The notes under the pieces are model-generated. The model worked only from the letters and a program-made list of their open reading frames with translations, was not told the DNA's origin and did not search any database. A stretch of DNA of 64,000 nt, taken from Anaerolineae bacterium (GTDB lineage Bacteria > Chloroflexota > Anaerolineae > Aggregatilineales > Phototrophicaceae). How positions within the stretch are numbered: position 1 is the stretch's first letter; the number at the start of each line of letters is the position of its first letter. Below are positions 60,278 through 64,000 of this stretch, piece after piece. Made by a program: the position numbers and the translations under genes. Location: NCBI GenBank assembly GCA_022821805.1, contig JAJECX010000018.1:1-64000 (forward strand), in the 5' to 3' direction.

Positions 60278-61927
60278 ATGAAAAACCGACTCTACTACGG
60301 CGACAACCTCGAGATCCTGCGCAGCCGCGAATACTTCCCCGATGAATGCGTCGACCTCATTTACCTCGACCCGCCCTTCAACAGCAACCGCAATTACAAC
60401 GTGCTATTCAAAGCCGAAAGCGGCGCCGACAGCGAAGCCCAAATCACCGCCTTTGAGGACACCTGGCATTGGGGCGAAACCGCCGAAGCGACCTACCGCG
60501 ACTTAATCGTCAACGCGCCGGAAAAAGTGTCGACCGCGATTGAAGCGCTGCTGAACCTGATCGACCGCAACCAGATGATGGCTTACCTGGTGATGATGAC
60601 GGCGCGTTTGGTCGAGCTGCGCCGCGTCCTGAAATCGACTGGCAGCCTCTACCTGCACTGTGACCCGACAGCGAGCCATTATTTGAAGATTGCGCTGGAT
60701 GCGATATTTGGACCTACGAGTTTCAGGAACGAAGTAATTTGGAAACGCACGAGTACACACAGCGACGCTAAACGATTGGGCAGAGTTCATGATGTTGTTC
60801 TCTATTATGCCAAGAGTCAATCGGTAACATGGAACACAGTTTATCGGCAACTCGACGAATCCTATGTGCGAGCAAAATATCGCTACCAAGACGAAGACGG
60901 TCGAAAGTGGCGCGCAGACAACTTAACTGCTACAGGATTAGCAGGTGGGGGTTATACCTACGAATGGAACGGCGTTACAAGAGTTTGGAGATGTCCGATA
61001 GAAACAATGAGACGGCTCGAAAGCGAAAATCGAATATATTACACAAGAAACGGGGTTGCCAGCTATAAGCGGTATCTGGACGAGTCTAAAGGTCAGCCTT
61101 TGAATGATGTATGGACTGACGTATTTCCGATTAACTCGCAAGCTAAAGAACGACTCGGCTACCCCACGCAAAAGCCAGAAGCTCTGCTTGAGCGCATCAT
61201 TAGGATGAGTACAAACGAGGGCGACATCGTCCTCGACCCGTTCTGCGGCTGCGGCACAGCGATTGCGGCCGCTCACAAGCTCGGTCGCAAGTGGATCGGC
61301 ATCGACATCACCCATCTATCCATCGCCCTGCAAAAGTATCGCCTGCTGGATATGTTCGAGTTGGAATCGGGAGAAGACTACGAGGTCATCGGCGAGCCGA
61401 CCACCGAGCAAGGCACCCGCGAACTGGCGACCGATTCCGCCAACGAAGGGCGCTATCAATTTGAGTGGTGGGCGCTGTCGCTGGTCGGCGCGAAACCAGT
61501 GGGCGGGCAGGCTGGCTCGCGCAAAGGCAAAAAAGGCGCGGACAAAGGCATTGACGGGATTATCAACTTCTTCGAGCAGGACGACAAAGGCAAAGCGAAA
61601 GCTCGGAAAGTCATCGCCCAAGTCAAATCGGGCAAGGTGAGCGCGAAAGAAATCCGCGATCTGAATTGGACGGTTGAGCGCGAGAAAGCGGCTATCGGCG
61701 TTTTCATAACCTTGGAGCTTCCGACGCAGCCGATGATCAAAGAGGCGCTGGCGGCTGGATATTATGAATCGGAATTTTGGGACAAGCAGTATCGCAAGCT
61801 GCAAATTCTGTCCATTCGCGATTTGCTGGGCGGCGACGGCGTCGATATGCCGCCTCAGCATGGGACGTTCAAGCAGGCGGCGCGGGTGAAGAGCGGCGAT
61901 GGGAAGGCGCAGCGGGACTTGATTTGA
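60278..61927 (+). CDS. DNA adenine methyltransferase fused to an Mrr-like nuclease domain
   Basis: This 549-residue protein has the beta-class methyltransferase order: LIYLDPPFNSNRNY (DPPF at 31-34) first and the AdoMet motif DPFCGCGTAIAAA at about 320. It should methylate adenine N6 in a specific site. From about 395 it has a restriction-endonuclease-like domain with GIDGIINFF (Asp) and VIAQVKSGKV (QxK), the PD-(D/E)XK core of Mrr-type nucleases, and VFITLELPTQPMIKEAL. The central part (nt about 60705-61140) is near 45% GC while the ends are near 60%, which suggests exchange of the target-recognition region. Confidence 0.82.
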   Translation: MKNRLYYGDNLEILRSREYFPDECVDLIYLDPPFNSNRNYNVLFKAESGADSEAQITAFEDTWHWGETAEATYRDLIVNAPEKVSTAIEALLNLIDRNQMMAYLVMMTARLVELRRVLKSTGSLYLHCDPTASHYLKIALDAIFGPTSFRNEVIWKRTSTHSDAKRLGRVHDVVLYYAKSQSVTWNTVYRQLDESYVRAKYRYQDEDGRKWRADNLTATGLAGGGYTYEWNGVTRVWRCPIETMRRLESENRIYYTRNGVASYKRYLDESKGQPLNDVWTDVFPINSQAKERLGYPTQKPEALLERIIRMSTNEGDIVLDPFCGCGTAIAAAHKLGRKWIGIDITHLSIALQKYRLLDMFELESGEDYEVIGEPTTEQGTRELATDSANEGRYQFEWWALSLVGAKPVGGQAGSRKGKKGADKGIDGIINFFEQDDKGKAKARKVIAQVKSGKVSAKEIRDLNWTVEREKAAIGVFITLELPTQPMIKEALAAGYYESEFWDKQYRKLQILSIRDLLGGDGVDMPPQHGTFKQAARVKSGDGKAQRDLI

Positions 61928-61979
61928 GTCTGGCTCTACAGTATCCTAAGGTTTATTGGCATCTGAAAGGAGCGATGCG

Positions 61980-62207
61980 GTGGACCAGAATGTCCAATTC
62001 ATCATAACAGTGGGAACAGTCATTGGCGTCTTTCTATGGTTGCGGCATGACATCAACCTGTTGAATGCCAAGATTGACCGAGTGTATGATAACCTCAATG
62101 CCAAGATTGAGAAGCAAAACGACAATATCGCCGCGTTGCGCGAAAGCCTCGGCTGGATTCGAGGACGCATGGGCTTCACCGAGCAATCGCCGCCTAGCGC
62201 TGAATAA
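61980..62207 (+). CDS. Small single-pass membrane protein with coiled coil
   Basis: This 75-residue protein has one membrane segment (FIITVGTVIGVFLWL) and then a charged heptad-like helix, with repeated NLNAKI and NLLNAKI segments. I do not recognise a family; such short proteins are common beside restriction or phage genes. GTG 61980 lies 7 bases after AAAGGAG. It follows the methyltransferase by 52 bases on the same strand. Confidence 0.6.
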   Translation: MDQNVQFIITVGTVIGVFLWLRHDINLLNAKIDRVYDNLNAKIEKQNDNIAALRESLGWIRGRMGFTEQSPPSAE

Positions 62208-62214
62208 AGGATAC

Positions 62215-63396
62215 CTACTCCTCCCCGACTTCCTCCGGCTCGCCCTCGCCAACCACAAACAAACCCCCGCCACGCCGTCTTCCCCAGGGGCTTGGCGCCG
62301 CGCTCGCCGACCGCTGCGTCACCCGAAACTGCTCCAGCTTCTCCATATCAAACTGAATCCCGTTGCCCGGTCGGTCGCCCAAGATGATGTACCCGTCTTC
62401 CACCCGGCTGTCATGGTCAAAGCTCCGGTCCATCCCCGAATCGACCACTTCCATCCAAATGTGATTGGGCAGCACAGCGGCGAAATGCGCCATGAAATTG
62501 CCCGGGCAATTCATCACCGAGACCGGCAGGTCGAAGCCGTCCGCCATCTGCGCGATGCGCATGGCGCCGGTGATGCCGCCCGCGCCGACGCCAATCTGCA
62601 AAATGTCGGCCGCTCGATGCGCGATCAAAGCGCGGAAATCAGCGGCGTCATCGAGGTTTTCGCCCGTGGCGACGGCGGCGTTGACCGAATCCGATACCTT
62701 GCGCAAGCCAGTATAATCCCAGCGCCGCGCCGGCTCCTCCGCCCAGAAGAGCTCGTGATGCCGCTCAAAATAACGAATATGTTGAATCGCTTGCTTTGGT
62801 GACCAGTATTCGTTCGAGTCGACCAATAGGATCGGCTCGCGTCCCGATGTCGCCAGCGCCTCGCGCATGATGCCGATCCGCCGCAGATCATGCTCTCGGT
62901 CCAGGCCGACTTTCAGTTTGCCGATGCAAATGCCGAAGGCAGCTTGACGCTCATAGAATTCCCGAATCTCATCATCGCTTAGGCAGAGGTCGATGCCGCT
63001 GGCGTAGGCTTTGACATAGCGGCTCGAAGCGCCAAGCGTCTTCCAAAGCGGCTCCACATTCGCTTTCGCCTTCAGGTCCCAGAGCGCCACATCCAGCGTG
63101 CCGATGACATCCGTGATCGCGCCGCGATTGCCGCCCTTGAAAGCAAAATCAGCCATGCGCTGCCACAGCCCAACCACGCCGCGCGGATCCCGGCCCATGA
63201 GCAGATTCTCCGCCATCGCGTGAATCTCAGATTGCTGCCCCGGATTGCCCAGCGCCACCCCGGTCAGCCCCAGATCCGTATCCAGAAAGACGGCCAGCGC
63301 CGCGTACTGATCGCGCCCGCGCGGATTGTTGGCATCGCCGATCGGGCGCGCCATCTGATGCTCAAACAGTATCGAGCGAATGCCTGTGATTTTCAT
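62215..63396 (-). CDS. Enolase-superfamily enzyme, mandelate racemase-like
   Basis: This protein of 393 residues has the MR-type acid-sugar dehydratase pattern: GKLKVG (catalytic KxK), LLVDSNEYW, FWAEEP and ATGEN (the three metal ligands), and GVGAGGITGAMRIAQMADG. It probably dehydrates an aldonate or glucarate-type acid sugar, or racemises a related acid, in the cytoplasm. The last 30 residues (APSPWGRRRGGGLFVV and beyond) are low-complexity and not part of the barrel. ATG 63396 has GAGG 7 bases upstream. Confidence 0.85.
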   Translation of the reverse strand: MKITGIRSILFEHQMARPIGDANNPRGRDQYAALAVFLDTDLGLTGVALGNPGQQSEIHAMAENLLMGRDPRGVVGLWQRMADFAFKGGNRGAITDVIGTLDVALWDLKAKANVEPLWKTLGASSRYVKAYASGIDLCLSDDEIREFYERQAAFGICIGKLKVGLDREHDLRRIGIMREALATSGREPILLVDSNEYWSPKQAIQHIRYFERHHELFWAEEPARRWDYTGLRKVSDSVNAAVATGENLDDAADFRALIAHRAADILQIGVGAGGITGAMRIAQMADGFDLPVSVMNCPGNFMAHFAAVLPNHIWMEVVDSGMDRSFDHDSRVEDGYIILGDRPGNGIQFDMEKLEQFRVTQRSASAAPSPWGRRRGGGLFVVGEGEPEEVGEE

Positions 63397-63486
63397 CGTT
63401 TCCCTCATTTCAAAAACGCATGTGTGTAGTGGCAACTGACGGTTTTTGTCTACGCAACCTGTCAAGTCACCCGCAAATGTGCTAGC

Positions 63487-63513
63487 GCGAGCGACCAAGT
63501 TGGTCGCCCCTAC
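63487..63513 (-). repeat. Family A hairpin repeat
   Basis: The stem is GCGACCA/TGGTCGC with an AGT loop and ends CCCCTAC. Its TAG supplies the stop codon of the acyl-CoA ligase gene (63510-63512). Confidence 0.8.
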
Positions 63514-64000
63514 AATTCTCCGCTGGCAAACATCTGCCGCAGCACTTTCTTGTCCATCTTGCCCACGCCGGTTTTCGGGATTTCGTCAACGACGATATAT
63601 TCGTCCGGCAGCCAAAACTTGGGGAAATGCTTCAGCAAGTAAGCATTCAGCGCCTCTACGTCGTGCCCGCCATCCAGCGGAACCAGGATCGCCAGCGGCC
63701 GCTCGCCCCAGCGTTCATCAGGCACGGCGATCACCGCCGCTTCCAGCACATCCGGATGCGAGATCAGCGTATTCTCCAGATCCACCGACGAGATCCATTC
63801 GCCGCCGCTCTTGACCAAATCTTTCGTCCGGTCGGTGATCGTCATGAAGCCGTTTCCGTCGATGGTGGCGACATCGCCGGTGCGGAACCAGCCGTCGGCG
63901 GTGAAGTGCTCCTCATCGCGCTCAATCCGGTAATACTGCCCCGCCACCCAATATCCGCGCACTTGCAGCTCGCCCATCGTCTCGCCATCCCAGGGCAATT
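63510..64000 (-). CDS. Acyl-CoA synthetase (AMP-binding), C-terminal part
   Basis: The last 162 residues or so of an adenylate-forming enzyme lie in the window; the N-terminus is beyond the right edge. [19 protein letters not shown] and [20 protein letters not shown] are the hinge motif, and [15 protein letters not shown] holds the catalytic lysine. It is most like medium- or long-chain fatty acyl-CoA ligases. The stop codon is the TAG of a family A repeat. Confidence 0.9.
   Translation of the reverse strand, partial: LPWDGETMGELQVRGYWVAGQYYRIERDEEHFTADGWFRTGDVATIDGNGFMTITDRTKDLVKSGGEWISSVDLENTLISHPDVLEAAVIAVPDERWGERPLAILVPLDGGHDVEALNAYLLKHFPKFWLPDEYIVVDEIPKTGVGKMDKKVLRQMFASGEL

Overview
The window looks like a chromosomal segment of a GC-rich, heterotrophic bacterium, most probably a Chloroflexota (Anaerolineae-like) lineage. 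The grounds are sugar ABC systems without their own ATPase, a coxSLM-type molybdenum hydroxylase cluster, F420-type LLM oxidoreductases, and dense small G/C-rich hairpin repeats between genes. The phylum is inferred; there is no rRNA or other marker gene here. I saw no tRNA, rRNA, CRISPR array, integrase or transposase.

Layout. 0.3-6.2 kb: xylulokinase, metal-dependent hydrolase, LLM oxidoreductase, sulfatase, alpha/beta hydrolase. 6.3-17.2 kb: three consecutive CUT1 sugar transporters (binding protein plus two permeases each, no ATPase), with a frameshifted acetyltransferase between the second and third. 17.4-20.2 kb: a divergent GroEL-like protein carrying a repeat-derived insertion, and a membrane protein. 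20.1-23.8 kb: an AT-rich SNF2-type helicase, probably acquired. 23.8-33.3 kb: a minus-strand molybdenum hydroxylase cluster (coxS, coxL, coxM, dinB-like, moxR, coxE-like, xdhC, molybdopterin-binding protein, mocA). 33.5-40.3 kb: hydrolases, amidase, cyclase and a secreted beta-propeller/di-haem peroxidase fusion. 40.5-45.1 kb: a uxaC-uxaB-iolC-iolB operon. 45.5-51.3 kb: an oligopeptide-type ABC transporter. 51.6-53.6 kb: mannonate dehydratase-like protein and aldo/keto reductase. 53.7-54.7 kb: an AT-rich toxin-antitoxin pair. 54.9-64 kb: Gfo/Idh oxidoreductase, RidA, P-loop ATPase, ThDP enzyme, DUF2335 protein, a DNA methyltransferase fused to an Mrr-like nuclease, an enolase-superfamily enzyme and a cut-off acyl-CoA ligase.

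Together the genes describe uptake and catabolism of plant or algal sugars, uronates and sulfated glycans, plus one molybdo-flavoprotein oxidation system with its maturation factors.

The most unusual signal is the repeats. Family A is a 25-bp hairpin whose inner stem changes while pairing is kept, often in head-to-head pairs (REPIN-like). Family B is a G/C-rich foldback with a variable loop. Family C is a CCCCCAATGCATTGGGGG-type palindrome. A 275-bp MITE-like element has 21-bp terminal inverted repeats. These elements have entered coding sequence: they insert about 40 residues into the chaperonin, form the start of mocA, supply stop codons to two genes, and sit directly before the methyltransferase start.
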